A stretch of 64,000 bases of DNA from Synanceia verrucosa (lineage: Eukaryota > Chordata > Actinopteri > Perciformes > Synanceiidae): the NCBI GenBank assembly GCA_029721515.1, contig CM056559.1, positions 9,962,001 through 10,026,000 on the forward strand, given 5' to 3'. Of this stretch, positions 48,901 through 60,855 are shown one piece after another. The position numbers and the translations under genes were made by a program. The notes under the pieces are model-generated. The model ran no database searches. It had not been told where the DNA came from and saw only the letters and a program-made list of their open reading frames with translations. The first letter of the stretch is position 1. Every line of letters begins with the position of its first letter.

Positions 48901-51900
48901 TGACCTACAGTGAGTGTGCCTCACCTCCTGTATTCAGTTACCAGCTTAATCAAGTCATCTGTGGAAATCTTGTTGCTCTCCTGTTTAAAGAGAGGCGAGA
49001 ATCGAGACTCTCTGTCCAGAGCCCCGTGGTTGTCCTTAAACACAGACCTACAATAGGTAGGAAGAGAAAAGATTAGCTTCTGTGGAGAGGACATGGCAGA
49101 TAAATAAATGTTTAGACAACAGCCAGGAGCACTGACCTGATAGACCAGGCAAATGGCATGCGGTACTTTCCCAGTTTACTACAGAACTGTTTGTTAGATT
49201 TCAAAATCTTCTGGACAATCTGTACGAGACACAAGCAGAGAGAGGTGGACAGAGGGAAATGTTAGCAAGACTCCACAGTGGATATTTTTAAATACAATGG
49301 GATGTGATCAGCCCTAAATTCGAGTGGACCTAGACAGATTGACAGACTAAATCAGAGGTTTCTCTAATACAGGCAGCAGGTTGAAAGTCTGGTGACTCAC
49401 TTAGCCATTTAAACAAGGACCACATGGAGCACAGCCAGCGAGGGAAGCCAGGAAATGTCTTGGATAGGATGTCGGAAAAACCTCATTTCAAAACTATCCA
49501 ACCAGGCTGGCATTCAGTGATGAAGATAAACCCCAGCCTTACAGGAAAACCATTTTGAAAATGCCATGCATTTACCTGTTTGATTGGATTAAGCCATTTC
49601 CTGTACAATAAACGCCCTTAACAGTGTGTTTCATGAGACATTTTTCCCAGCTTGCTTCAAGAGATAAGACACTATAAAAAGGTTTAAGCATAGAAATGCA
49701 GCTGTAAAGTGAGAATGAATAAGGCAATGAAAAACAGGACTTTCTGACCTTGCTGGAGTCTGTATTCTTGATGTAAGGTTCTGTGCCACAAGCAATATTT
49801 CCCATTAGCACCTTTTCCACTCTCGCCACCATCACTATGTCTGTGTGGGGGTTGGTGACTGAGAAGATAGCCTGTGTGGATAAAGACATATTAGAGTCAC
49901 TTCACATGTTACGGTACATGTTTTTTTAAACACTTGGAAGGGGTAAAAACTTGTACTTGTTTGGGAAAGCACAGCCAGCGCTCCAGGTCCAGGCTGAGGC
50001 AACAGTCTCCTGGCTTCTTCTCAGCAGGGGAGCTCAAGCCATTTTCCTGACCTCCGACCCCCGTCGTGGAACCACCTGTCCCGTTATAGCAGCCTCCGAG
50101 CATCTGACGCACAGCCTCGTGGTTGAGGTCTACGTGGAAGTCGGCAGACACCTTCCTCCCTTCTCGTACATCCAGAAGAGCCAACGACACGAAGAAGGGC
50201 TCAATCTAGTGGAGCAGAGTCTGTCACTCTCAGTTGCCTTACATATAAAACTGACATATCTTAAGCATTTATTTCAGAGACTTTTTAAGCATGTTTGACA
50301 CGTTTCTAATCCTCACATTAGTGACCGGTCCAGCATCAGTCTCGCTGACGCAGCCCTGCAGCATCAGATTGAGTGATCGGCAGGTTATCATGAACCTTCT
50401 GCCCAGTTTGTCCTCAAACGGACGCACTGATGCATTCTCAACTGACGAATGTTCAGTCCGCGGGCTCCTCAGAACCTGCGGTTGGTGAAATACATACTTT
50501 TATTTTAGCAAGCTGGAATCAAACTAAAAAATGTAAAAGCTAAAACACACAAATACAATACATACAGGCGTATCAGGGTCCAGCGAGAACAGATTTAACC
50601 TCTCTTCTCTCCTGGCAGAGCGAATCCCTTCATCCGTCTCTGAGATATACTGTTTAGGAAGAGGAATTACGATGTCAGTTAAAAACAGCAAAGGTTCTAT
50701 ATGACCTTTACTTTCTGCCTCTGGGGGTTTCTGGTGAACAAGGGCAGTTATATTTATGTGCAGCCCTTCTCACTAAAATGAAATGGAGGCTTTAAGGCCT
50801 ATGAAAACATGACAAATTTCTTCCTCATAAAATATTTACAGAGCCAGCTCTTTGAATATCTGGATATAGGCATTGTTTCCACCCATGTTGATGATGCTTT
50901 CCTGTTTATTTGCTGACTAGTCATTTCTACCATAAACAAGTGTTGATCAATGGAAAAACATCAGGAATGTGTATCGCTTGCGTGTGCTAAACATCGCGAA
51001 ACTGCGTCTCAAACTTCTGGTACCTCTGCATGCACGCACAGTCATTAATAACAGTGGTAACTGCAGGCAGAAGCAGCGCAGCTGTATAATGATAGTTTGA
51101 AAGCGAAGAGTTGACCTTTGCTAGCTCTGGATTGATGCCATTCTCCGTGGTCGTATCTTCATTCTCCTGCAAACAGCAGTCACTCAACGACAGGTCAAAC
51201 ACGTCTGGAAGGAAGAACAAACACAATCAGGATTCCTGAGAGCCACTTCTGTGTATGAGTGATGACTGCCAACACTGAGTGGATGAGAACGTTTATCTAA
51301 GCAGTCCATTTTCCCAAAAGGTTGGAGGCCATATAGCATTTTCTAGAATAGGTTCAACAGTACACTAAATACACACTAACCAGAGTCAGTGGACATATAT
51401 CCATCTCAGAATAAAATATGACTCCATTTGCAGCATTCGCGGGTAATAAGGCAGACGGGCTCAAGCAGAAATACAACCGTCATGTGCTTGGAGCAATTCC
51501 TCCTGAAGGCTACGCTGAACATAACGGCTCATTAATAGTAGGTCACCAAACGCTCACAGCCTGATTTAGAGGCTTGCTAACAGACCACAGAGCCATGACG
51601 GCTGAGGCTTACATCACTCCACTACTTTTCACTAAAGTCTCAGTGTTGGCGTGGGTTATGTTACAGGGCATGCCCAAGTGTGAGTTTTATGAATTATGCT
51701 TTTCTGTAAAGCTTTTTTCAATAACAAGGTATGGTGTATTAAACAAAGCTGGCGTGACTGGCTGCCCTCATTTCCTGATAGTGATGTTATGGATTGAGCC
51801 CCCATGAAGGTCATACCAACATACCAGCATGGTGGGTATTATTTGATGAAAGTCAGAAAGAGAGAGAAGAAAGGTTACATTTTTGCTGATACCAAGTGTA

Positions 51901-54900
51901 AAATCTCTTTAGGGCACCATGATTTATACATGTGATGGAATTATGCTAAAAATTTCCTCTCCTTAAATACCCCTTTCGCTGCTAAATTACCATTTGTGCT
52001 TCCATCCCCTTTGCTCCTTCCAACTCGTTCAGTTCCCTCTCGCTACATTCATTGTAGGTAGACTTTGTGCCTGACTAAATACAAAAACAGAGCCACTCTC
52101 ACCCTGCCGATGGTCGGTGAGGTCCAGACTCTTGCGGTCAGGAGCTGGACCGTCGTGTGGACTGATCTGTAAGATGCGAGTCAACGTGCTAATCCACTCC
52201 TCCATGTCTTGCTCGCTCTCTGCAGCCAGCACAAAGTACGTAACCTCGTTCATCTTCAACTCAAAGGCATGTTTCTTTAGACGGTTATTCTGTAGGGGAT
52301 GAATGGAAGGGTGGATAGGATGATGTGGTTACACAAGAAAACCAAAGCATGGTTCTGTTTTAGGAAACTCTGACTTTCTTTTCCTCCACATGCATGTTTT
52401 TGAAGATACTGTACACTGAATTATAAACACAGCCTTGCTTTGCTTAGTTTCTGGATGTCTAATAATAAAAAATCATAACAATAAAATGATGTTTTGGAAC
52501 ATTTACCATCCATCTCTGGAGAAGTCCTGCTGTAGCCTTAGATCATGGATTTATTTGGCAATATTAAAAGGTAAATACAAGACCGCATACAATTAAACTG
52601 CAGAGGATAAAAACTCAATAAATCTGAAAGCTCATTCCCAAGAGAGAGGAAGCTGCAATTCCCCAAACCCAACACTGTTGTCTTTTATAGCAATCGTTTG
52701 GTTTAATTTACAGTTATTGTTGAAAGATACAGCACATCCAGCAATTGGAATAAATTAAACTGTACAGTAGTCTGTAAACAGCATGCAGAGCCATACTAAT
52801 GGCAACCATGAGGCTGTCAGTCACCAGGAGTGTATCAAAAAGGCTATTACAACACAATAATATCTGAACCCAGGCATGAAGTGTTTAATTATGACCTACA
52901 TTTTACAGCTGTACAGCTACAAAACACCTCATAAAGAATAATACTTGCTCATCTTATGCTAAATGTTACCTATCTTTACTTTTGTTTATTGAGAGATGCT
53001 CTGATGAAGGTCTTTTTGAACCCAAAAGATGACATTTGATGCAATGATGTGTTTTCATGCTGCATTTTGCATTCAGCATATTCCTGTCTGAACTCTCTAA
53101 ATATACAAGTTCACATTATATTTGTAATAAAACTATAGTGTATATAGTGCTCTCACTCTTACTTACCTGTACCACCCCGGTGCATGAGTCAAGGAAGATG
53201 CAGCCTTTGGGTTCCTTGGAGATCTTTTCATCTTTGTAGAAGTTCATGATGTAGGAGTTATCCGTCAACTGGGTGAGCTGGAAATATCTCCTCTTGAAGG
53301 ACTGCACAGATAAAACAAGGTTCAAAGACACTTTAAGGACAAAGTCATAGGCAACATATTATTGAGCGTATGTAATAAAAACGGTGCAAAGCCTTTGAAA
53401 TGATTGCGATATATCTCATGCAACAACAAACAGTAATGTAGACAGTGATATATTGGTACCAAGTCACCCTTAGTAAATTAATCTGACCAAAAAAAATAAT
53501 GTCAGTTGAATACAAGGGGGTTGGAGATCCGAGGGTCAGGCTGTGTGTGTACATGAAAAGAGAGATCATCAGACATTTCCTCACCCGAACAGTGATGCTA
53601 TTGTTCACGGTGCTGTTGAAGTTCCCTTTGTAGAGCCAGCCTGACCGAAACACACCGATCCCTCCTCCACCACCGCCGCCTCCTCCTCCTCCTTTGGATG
53701 AGGACAGGGAGGTGGTATCCTGTTAAACATAAACATGATCATTTATAGATACATTAGCTTTCCATTCATCCCTCTGACATGGGAGCAGAAGATCAATAAA
53801 AAAAGGACAGTCTTTCTGTCTTAGGATCACCATTTGTTAGTCAAATTATGTTCATGAAAAATGTCCCACTGACCTGTAAAGAGGTAACAGCTCTTGCAAA
53901 GTATATTTTAACAGCTTTAAGGCCTCGCTAAACTAATTTAAACAGGAAGTATGCAGTATGTAATGCATTACTTCTAAAAGCATTTGTCAGAAGATGGTCA
54001 TTACTGACCTCATCCTTGTCAATGTCCTCGTGGTCAATCTCAAAAGAGTGGGACGGCAGCTTCTCCGCTTTGTACAATTTCCTATAAAGGAATGGGACAA
54101 GAAAAATGTGTAACTGTGATATAATGAATTATACTGATGGAAAGAGGAACGTGATTTCAGAAATTTCAGTCATCCGCTCTATTTGAGTGGTGCAAATGAT
54201 GGCTGACTCTCGTCCGTCATTCACTGTGAGGAGTGGACAATAGGTCGTCCTGACTTGATCCCGCTCCACTGACTTCACAGGCGGCCCTGTCTTTGTGTGC
54301 GAGCCATGGGATGAAATGCTTTTGTGTGTGTGCTGTGAGCTGCAGACAACGAGGAGGGTAACACTGGAAACTGCTAAAAGTCACAGTCGTAAAAGCTCTT
54401 AAGGGGACTATGTTTAGAAGATTTCTGGTGATTGTGGGCTGGCTGCTGACACAGGAATGCTAATATTGGCCTTCACAGATGAGAAACGCTCCACTCAATC
54501 ACATCGGTGACAGCCACACATATACAGTAGCTGTAGATTCCCACTGCACTAAGGTCTCCCTGGTGTATTTCACTTCAACTTGTGACTTATAACCCTTAAT
54601 GGCTGGTTTGCTTGTCAGACTTATAAACAAACAACATAACAGTTTGTGTATTTGTATTTGTGACTTCCACAGCTGCAAATATAGGACTTAAGTTGACATA
54701 ATTGTGCTCTAAATTGCAATTAAGCTGCATCTTCCTTTCTGGTTCACCCTGGATGTCAGTTCAGAGGTCATGTGAACTGACTGAAGAACAGATGCAACCC
54801 ATGGGACAGAAGAGGGACATTCCTGTGGTTGAGAGCAGTACTTTGCAGGGCTGCTTCTGGTCAGTCATTTATTTAAATTCGGCTGTCAAATGGGTGTCTG

Positions 54901-56692
54901 CCTGGATGACTGACATTTAAAAAAGAGACTGAGGGATCACTGAAAGTTAACATTTGTCAGAGTGGAATATCCTCCGTCTTCTTTCTCACTCAACACCTGC
55001 CACCATCTTGTTCTTGTTAATGTTAATGTTAAGAGAATGAGACAACTCAGGGCCAACAGTATCATGATCAATGTACTTTTCTTTGCCCTCAGCTACTCCA
55101 GCTTTTTCCATTTGAATAGTTGCAAGGCACTGCAAATATTGCAGCGATTGGTTGAATGTGCGTTACTTATTGCAGTCACAACATTGTGATTTCCTGGAGG
55201 CACTGTATTAGGTAACAGTGACAATTTTGATTTGGCGCCAATAGCAAAATCATTCTTTTTCAAGACCTTATGAGGAATAAAAACAGAAAATGGGGAAAAC
55301 TCTGCCCAGGAAAATGAAGTGTATCCACCAAAATGATTAACTATTCCTTTAAATTTCATACCGACAGACACAGTAGGGTCATGACCATGTGTATTACCTG
55401 GGCAGCAGACGGTAGTCTCCAGCGTAGTCGTCATACTTGAACTGGACCACATTTAGCTCTGAGTTGTAATACTTGCAGGCCTGGAGGAAGTAGAGTGAAG
55501 GAGATTAAGTTGAATATAATTAAATATTTACTTGATAAAATGATGGCCTCTCTGGGAGACCCGAGGCAGCTGAAGACAATGAAGACATCTACTGTCGTGG
55601 AAATTTTCTATGTCAGGATATTAATTTCCACAGGTTCTTTAACTACACAAGATTCTAGTCAATAAACTTCATTGATTCAGATGTTCAAGGGTTGCTTCTT
55701 TTTTTATTTCAGTCTGCAACACAGGATGAGATTCAAGTACACAGCTCAAAGCAATGAATGAATGCCATACAGAACAAGGGAACAGGGCGTACTTATAAAT
55801 TCATAAGTACGCCCTGTTCCTTGACCTCTGCTAAGTGTTCTTAGGGGAGGTCAACAAAGTAACTTTAAGCAGGGTCACACATGAGTTCACACATACAGTA
55901 GTTGATACATATTTGTCATTACACTACACTATAGTGAAAGTGCAGCCAGGCAGAGTGAGGTGTGATGTGCAGGCTGGGCTTCTATCTAAATTATGAAAAA
56001 AAAAAAAAGAAAAAGGAATTGAATTGAGTGTATGTCCCCAAGGAATCTGAAAATAAAGATATTTTACATCTTAATAGTTTAATATCATGTCTCATGGGTT
56101 GAAAAAGTTCACACAAAAAAAACACACGCGCACACACACACACACACACACACACATCGTTTCACATCCTCTTGTGTGCCTGCTTGTTGAATGCTGCGCT
56201 GCTGTTTTCTTTATCCTCTTTTTTTCATTCTTTTATTTTATTTGTTTAGAAAGATCTTGATCTTTTGATAACAACGTCACAAACTATAAACGGACAAAAT
56301 ATATTATCAGTCACAGTATCAAACCCACGCACACGCATAAACACAAGGACAGTCAGATAAGTTTCCAGTGAGCTGTGACAGCACTGTCTGGGGAGTTTCC
56401 GTATATTCAAGTCTCGTTTCAGATTGACCAGACATGATCTCAGGAGCTCAGTGGAGAAATCATATCTGATAACTCAAGCCCACACATGCACACATGCACG
56501 CACGCACGCACACACTCACACACACGTGCACACGCACACACACAGGTACGGTAGACACACATCACACTATGCACATGCATCTGGTTTATTTTAGACGCAT
56601 GTTGAAACCACTCCACTGGTATCAGGATTTCCTATATTAAGAACAGCTTAAACTGACAAACCTAACCACCACCAACCGAAATGTTTTTCTCA

Positions 56693-56755
<63 letters not shown>

Positions 56756-56764
56756 GCACGCGCG

Positions 56765-56828
<64 letters not shown>

Positions 56829-59800
56829 CACGCACGCACGCACGCACACACACACCTTACCTGTCTGACCAGCAGACATTCAGCCTGTAATTCTGCTCCT
56901 TCAGGAACCGTCGACTTGAGAGTGCGTCTCTCCTGAGGCACCGTGGATACCTGGAGGGATAAAGGGTCACATTAACATGAAAAATTTAAATTTCAGTACA
57001 TTTATTGTCATATACAGGAACAAAAATGTTGTTTCTTGCAGACCAAGGTGCTAATAACAAAACTCCCCAAGTTACAAACAAAACAGTGACTGCAATAATG
57101 ATAACAACTAACAGTGACGGAACAAAGTGAAGCAGAGTAAAAAAATACAAATATAGAATGATATATGCAATGTAAATTAAAAATGCCACAACAAAAAATT
57201 ATACATAAATAATGTCAAACCAGTGATTTCTGGTGATTATACATGATACTGTATATATACATATATAGAAGGTATTAATATACTGTATAACATGTCCTTT
57301 GATTTGTTCAAAAGATGTCATATGTGTCACAAAATTAAAAAAACCTCAAACACCAGGAAAAAAAAGCAGAGATGCTGCCTATTTAACAAATGATATATAA
57401 TATTTAATAATATCATATTTCGTAAGTGTGGGTGTGAGGATCTGGGCAGATCAATAGGAAATGATTCATCTATCATGTGCTTTAATCTAAGCCAATCACT
57501 CTGTTCAGGGTACAATTAAAAAAAAAAAAAAATTAAAAAAAAGTATTTCTTTCTGTTCACCACTTACATATACAGTACCTAAAAAAAATAAAGCTCTACA
57601 GCCTACATCAAAAGACATTGTACAGATTTCTACTTTCAAGCTCTTCTGGAGGCTCTTTGAGGCCCAACACACTGCTTTTGATTAACATCTAGCAAAGTAT
57701 CCTTACTGTATACCAAAAATTTCACCTCCATTTAAGACTGGACAGTTGCAAAACAAATGACATTCTCCTCAGCCTCAGATGGTTGCTGCATTTATTTCTA
57801 AAAAGTGAATTTTAGCATGCGAGGATGATAAACATGGTGAACATTATACTTGCTTAACATCCTCATTCTGACATCGTCATTGTGATGTGAGACTTTAGCT
57901 TGAAGCACTGTGTGCTGTGTCTAAGAACAGTCCTCGAGGACACACAAAAGCATATTCAGTATATTGATGTGATATTTCATTCCTTCCTCTTGAAATTGTT
58001 TCTGGGCAGTTTGATTACAGTGGAGATGAATGATTCGATCAATCTCTTGATATGTATTACTGTGGCTTTCTCCGCACTGACTAGACAAATGAATCAAGCA
58101 GCTTTAATTACACAAAGTATATTTCGTGATCAAAGATCTTTGTGCGTGAACTGAGACAAGCTTTGATTTATACGACCCAATCAGACGACTGGAGCACTGA
58201 GCTCAAAAAACCAAATGGCAAAGAAGCAGATCAGGAAACACTCTGCCAAACCAGGCTGCATCTTCATGCACTGACACAGAGACAAAGAAAATCAGAGGTG
58301 ATTGTGTAGCCAGCAGAGTCAGACATTAATGTTACAACTCCACAACTCCTCGAGCCAACCTCTCCCTTAACTACAAGCAGCCAATTAGGTCATCTTAATG
58401 TGCAGTGGATCTGCATGTGCAGAAACACATTAGCATGGTAATGAAGGTACTAATGAACAAAGAGCTAGGGAGCCGGAGAGAATAATTTGTTGACTGTAAT
58501 GAAAAGGCTGCAATGCTCAACATGCGTGATTAGTGTGAATAAATGTGTGTTATTGTCAAATTAAGAACTGACATTTGCACTGGTTGTGAAAGTCAACACA
58601 GGTCAACCAGGACTCACATTTAAACCTTCTTATTTTAACTGCATTAACCACAGAGCCACCAGGTTCACCAGGGCCGTTTCAAAGTATTTGGGGGCCCTAG
58701 GCGAAAAGGGGGACCTGTGGCCATACTTACAGAGAAATCATGATCGGGGAACAGGAGCAGATCTCTGAGAGGGTCTTCTTTCAACTCGTCCCCCAGTTCA
58801 GAGATGACGGTCTCATAGTCAAGAGGATCAATCAGCTTCGGCTTCTCCTGCTGCAAATGGAAACACAGAGACACTCGATCAGTATTCACTTGTTGGATGT
58901 CAATAACTCAATAACAAGTGTGAAAAAGTATCAAGTATTGAAAGTTGGTGGTCACTTTTTTTCTGTTGAGTAATATTTTCTAATACTAGGCTATATTCTA
59001 TAAAAAAGGTCTTTATTTAACACTTATACAGCAATTTTCAACAAATACAAATACCAGATGTTGTGAAAGCAGAAAAAAGGCACAGTAAAAATACAAGTGT
59101 GTTCAGGAACTGAGCATCTATGTTTTATTAAAATACAGCTGCAGTCCTGATATTTCCAGTGTCTTGCTATGACATCATTAGGACCGAAAAGAATCGTAGA
59201 GGAAGTAGCGCTACAGCTGAAGTGAGGCTGTGTGACACACCACACCTAAAAATACATAAACTGAGTTCAAATTAACTGAGATTAAAAAGAGAATATTATA
59301 TACAAGCTTCATTTAACTGCACACACATCGACATACAGATATGATACAGGTGGCTTTTTCAGTGAATGAAAGCATCAATAAGCACTAAACCAACAGACTG
59401 ATATTTTTTTGATCTCAGACATGAAAACACATAATTCTGTATGAAAAGCCCCGATTCCCATAACCCGCTCAGTATATAAACCACACGGCATTAACGCGTT
59501 TCACACTATTCTCTCTCTACTTTCTCTTTTTAAAACAATGTTCGAGCATTATGTATCAATGAGTCTCACACACACACAAAAATCCCTTTTCAACATGTGT
59601 TTTACAGCTCTGTCATTCCGAGAGTAGCAACAGAGCAGCAAAGCGAGAGCTGGAGCAGGCTGTGGTGGGGAGGGCAGAGGAAGTAAAGATCTCTCGTTTG
59701 GTTCACAAGCATGCAGTGCAGGCCTGAGCCTCAACCCACCACAGCTTCTTTAACAGTCACAACAGACCTCTTGGCTCACAACCAAGAGAGAAGAGAGGAA

Positions 59801-60541
59801 AGAAACAAGACTGTAACTCAGCCTGAAGTGATCTATGTTTTAGGACAGCCATCAGTCTAAGAAGTACTGCCTTTACCACCCATACTGTGTGCTGTGAATG
59901 TGCTACTGTTACCGTCAGTGCCATTTATACTCCATCAACAGTTTTGTATTGTATTTTTTGTTCCGTGTCAAACCTGTAAAGCAGCGACCGTTGTTTTTTG
60001 AGCTCACTGTCAAATGATTAAAATAAAAAACCAAATCATAAGCAAGTAAATGACATGAGACACAGGAAGTAAAAGCTTGAGGTTTTTAAACGTACACTGT
60101 GACCCATGTGACGTCAGAGTTAGTTTTCAGTGGAAACTCATTGAGGTGTACATCATTAACACACACATCATTTATTAATGTGTCAGCTTCAAAGTATTCA
60201 CCTCTGTCTGCATCTTCCTGTCACAGAGACTGTCTCAGTGTAGTGTAACAAACAAGCCTTTAAAAGGAGAGGAAATAGAGCTCACACATATCATAAAAAA
60301 ACATTATATATCACTGTATGATGGCTACTGACTGTGGTCTTTAAAGCTCTGTAAATCACCATTATGACTATGATTGACAGCATCAACATGTGTAACTCAC
60401 TGATAGTGAGCTGGAGCAACATGATTAATAGCGGTAATAATATAGAGTACAAATACGTACAATACTCAGCCGGGTAAAGTCCGATCGCACTCGTTTGCTC
60501 TTTATTTTCCTCCTGAAGGTGATTTTACTCCTGAAGCTCAT
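27022..60541 (-). CDS. dock10: Dedicator of cytokinesis 10, DOCK10 (zizimin-3), 57 coding exons
   Basis: DOCK10 is a DOCK-D family guanine exchange factor that loads GTP on CDC42 and, as reported for this member, RAC1; it acts in the cytosol and at membranes in leukocytes and neurons. I traced 57 coding exons whose phases agree at every junction, totalling 6558 nt, 2185 aa (human isoform 2186). Order: unique N terminus; conserved DOCK-D N-terminal region (PLDYE...RDLLLFP); PH domain, residues about 176-285; DHR-1/C2 about 632-857; helical middle; DHR-2 about 1690-2142; short variable tail. DOCK10 rather than DOCK9 or DOCK11 is shown by the long Gly run before the PH domain, GVFRSGWLYKGNFNSTVNN, KKRIQVVEQQSTEMNP and GSVSVKVNAGPMAYARAF. 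Exon limits are given in the part entries. The start used is the alternative short first exon at 60541; another first exon may lie beyond the window. Confidence 0.95.
27959..28824. repeat. (TA)n microsatellites in the last large dock10 intron
   Basis: TA-rich runs lie at 27959-28013 (with two ACG interruptions) and 28782-28824. The intron from 27635 to 29390 shows no exon. Confidence 0.85.
33677..46829 (-). CDS. dock10: dock10 part 5: central helical exons 23-43
   Basis: Exons are 46829-46737, 46480-46362, 46090-46021, 44667-44554, 43895-43824, 43680-43534, 43312-43229, 43143-43047, 42835-42803 (a 33-nt microexon), 42599-42427, 41903-41787, 41193-41076, 40969-40848, 39734-39635, 39397-39331, 38913-38866, 36448-36338, 35920-35808, 35740-35625, 34091-33954 and 33859-33677. 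This is the armadillo-like middle of DOCK-D proteins (residues about 858-1602). Landmarks include RCFTLMDRGFTFK, HEHYIPLSLPLP, NLTGEFCRKHFLTGLLLREL, SRGSLISVDSNPSNS, LDQAETRSLLMCFLHIMKTI, NGTLKGSN, TMPIIRGKNAL and FPSAFFQGKADLCG. The Ser/Thr-rich stretches are likely disordered loops. The 98-bp candidate exon at 35265-35168 is not part of this frame. Confidence 0.9.
34234..34500. repeat. Dispersed repeat with palindromic head
   Basis: The stretch begins with ATTACCTCC-GCCAA-GGAGGTAAT (9-bp arms, 34234-34256) and continues with GTTTTGATTAATTTTTGG and AAGGTCATGGTCACCAAGGTC, phrases I associate with a widely dispersed fish repeat. No coding content. The right-hand limit is approximate. Confidence 0.4.
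34716..35081 (+). mobile_element. tRNA-derived SINE, copy 3, in a dock10 intron
   Basis: This copy is in the opposite orientation to the other two. It shows the tRNA-like head (GGTGGTGTAGTGGTTAGCAC, then GGTCGACTCC as a B-box relic), the conserved body and the ATGG-repeat tail. A perfect 11-bp duplication, ATGATATTAAT, flanks it at 34705-34715 and 35082-35092. Confidence 0.85.
35168..35265 (-). other. dock10: Candidate cryptic or poison exon of dock10
   Basis: Acceptor TTTCTGTAG (after CAA) and a perfect donor, CCT then gtaagt, bound 98 bases whose minus-strand frame is open (MCRLKNELHLKLEKYSESAD...). It lies in the intron between 35625 and 34091. Those flanking exons already join in phase and match human DOCK10 without it. 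Because 98 is not a multiple of three, inclusion would shift the frame and meet an early stop. Confidence 0.4.
40234..40483. mobile_element. MITE-like element with TTAAAGG terminal inverted repeats
   Basis: The left end reads TTAAAGGAACAATGCATAG and the right end, reverse-complemented, TTAAAGGTGCAGTGTATG. The interior phrases (CTATTGGCAGAAATTGAATA; CACCACTAGATGGCACC) match a small non-autonomous element common in teleosts. The left terminus is partly duplicated just upstream (40207-40218). No protein is encoded. Confidence 0.6.
42874..42935. repeat. (GA)n microsatellite next to a dock10 microexon
   Basis: The run is almost pure GA on +, so CU on the transcript. It lies about 40-100 bases upstream of the acceptor (42836) of the 33-nt exon at 42835-42803. 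Confidence 0.9.
47101..47246. mobile_element. Fold-back element with 56-bp arms
   Basis: Arms at 47101-47156 and 47191-47246 are reverse complements with only two or three mismatches, around a 34-base loop. The bases just left (about 47058-47083, CACCGGCCACTTTATTAGGTAC) are a phrase I know from fish DNA-transposon ends. It lies in a dock10 intron. Confidence 0.7.
47395..48639 (-). CDS. dock10: dock10 part 4: DHR-1 (C2-like) exons 17-22
   Basis: Exons are 48639-48452, 48317-48252, 48139-48047, 47922-47799, 47689-47568 and 47478-47395 (residues about 632-857). The C2-type beta sandwich is recognised by NHIYVYPKHLKYDSQKSFAK, PLKCIYSKPGGPV, HHSQNPDFYDE, KIELPTQLHEKHHLLFSFYH and GYSWLPLLKEGRL. 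DHR-1 binds phosphoinositides and brings DOCK proteins to membranes. Confidence 0.93.
48764..51204 (-). CDS. dock10: dock10 part 3: linker exons 9-16
   Basis: Exons are 51204-51116, 50649-50566, 50475-50317, 50205-49957, 49871-49749, 49219-49137, 49047-48925 and 48843-48764 (residues about 302-631). Recognisable phrases are RLNLFSLDPDTP, KVSADFHVDLNHEAVRQML, AIFSVTNPHTDIVMVARVEK and KLGKYRMPFAW, all in human DOCK10 order. The donor of the first exon (gtcaac) and of the 249-nt exon (gtacaa) are weaker than consensus. The Gly/Thr-rich insert after RQML is a variable loop. Confidence 0.9.
52103..53719 (-). CDS. dock10: dock10 part 2: PH-domain exons 6-8
   Basis: Exons are 53719-53585, 53301-53167 and 52289-52103 (residues about 150-301). 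An 11-glycine run encoded by mixed GGA/GGC/GGT codons precedes GVFRSGWLYKGNFN. The core has YIMNFYKDEKISKEPKGCIF and FELKMNEVTYFVLAAESEQ, ending with the C-terminal helix DMEEWISTLTRILQIS. PH domains of DOCK-D proteins bind phosphoinositides and help membrane targeting. All core secondary-structure elements appear present. Confidence 0.92.
54009..60541 (-). CDS. dock10: dock10 part 1: N-terminal exons 1-5
   Basis: Exons are 60541-60461, 58850-58731, 56950-56861, 55480-55398 and 54081-54009 (residues 1-149). Exon 1 encodes 27 residues, MSFRSKITFRRKIK then SKRVRSDFTRLSI, and ends before gtacgt in phase 0. It is very basic, and the FTRLS phrase recalls the (K/R)FTR-x-L start of DOCK-D proteins. 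Exon 2 (QEKPKLIDPLDYETVI) begins the conserved region and has the strong donor gtaagt. Exon 3 is followed directly by a long TG tract on the transcript strand. Exon 1 as the start is inferred from ATG, donor and phase; I cannot confirm it against a transcript. Confidence 0.8.
55779..55820. repeat. Perfect 18-bp inverted repeat
   Basis: GGAACAGGGCGTACTTAT at 55779-55796 and its exact reverse complement at 55803-55820 are separated by six bases (AAATTC). It lies in a dock10 intron. Confidence 0.9.
56691..56855. repeat. CA/CG microsatellite (TG on the dock10 strand) adjoining exon 3 donor
   Basis: About 165 bases of CA with a central CGCG run and CACG variants. On the dock10 strand the exon-3 donor gtaag (from 56860) runs directly into this TG tract. 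Confidence 0.95.
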
Positions 60542-60696
60542 TTTGAGCAGAATTCAGCGTGTACAATGTTATACACACACAAAAAAGCAGCAGAACCTCC
60601 ACTATCCAGAGAGAATCAAACGGATAATGTTACAATAAAAGTGAACTAAACAAGACACACATTGCAGGCGTGAGCCCTATCAGAAGCAGAACTTAC

Positions 60697-60855
60697 ACTG
60701 AGAGGGTTTGTGAGTTTGCGTCTGTGCACGTGGATGTAGAGGAAGTTGACGTCTGATGTCCAACACACACAATTCAGCACAAATGCAACCACACACAAAC
60801 ACACTGAAAATCCCCAACGTTCTGACAATTCAGACACAGTATGTACAACACACAT
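60697..60855 (-). other. dock10: Candidate alternative first exon of dock10
   Basis: A minus-strand ATG at 60855 opens 53 codons without a stop, ending VHRRKLTNPLS directly before a perfect donor (AGT then gtaagttc). It ends in phase 0, which would join in frame with exon 2 (QEKPKLID). It lies about 150 bases upstream of the exon-1 ATG. No similarity to known DOCK N termini is visible, so it may equally be a 5' UTR exon or chance. Confidence 0.3.

Noticed and set aside
56637..56941. Cys/Val and His/Thr repeat ORFs
   Set aside because: They are translations of the CA/TG microsatellite beside dock10 exon 3.
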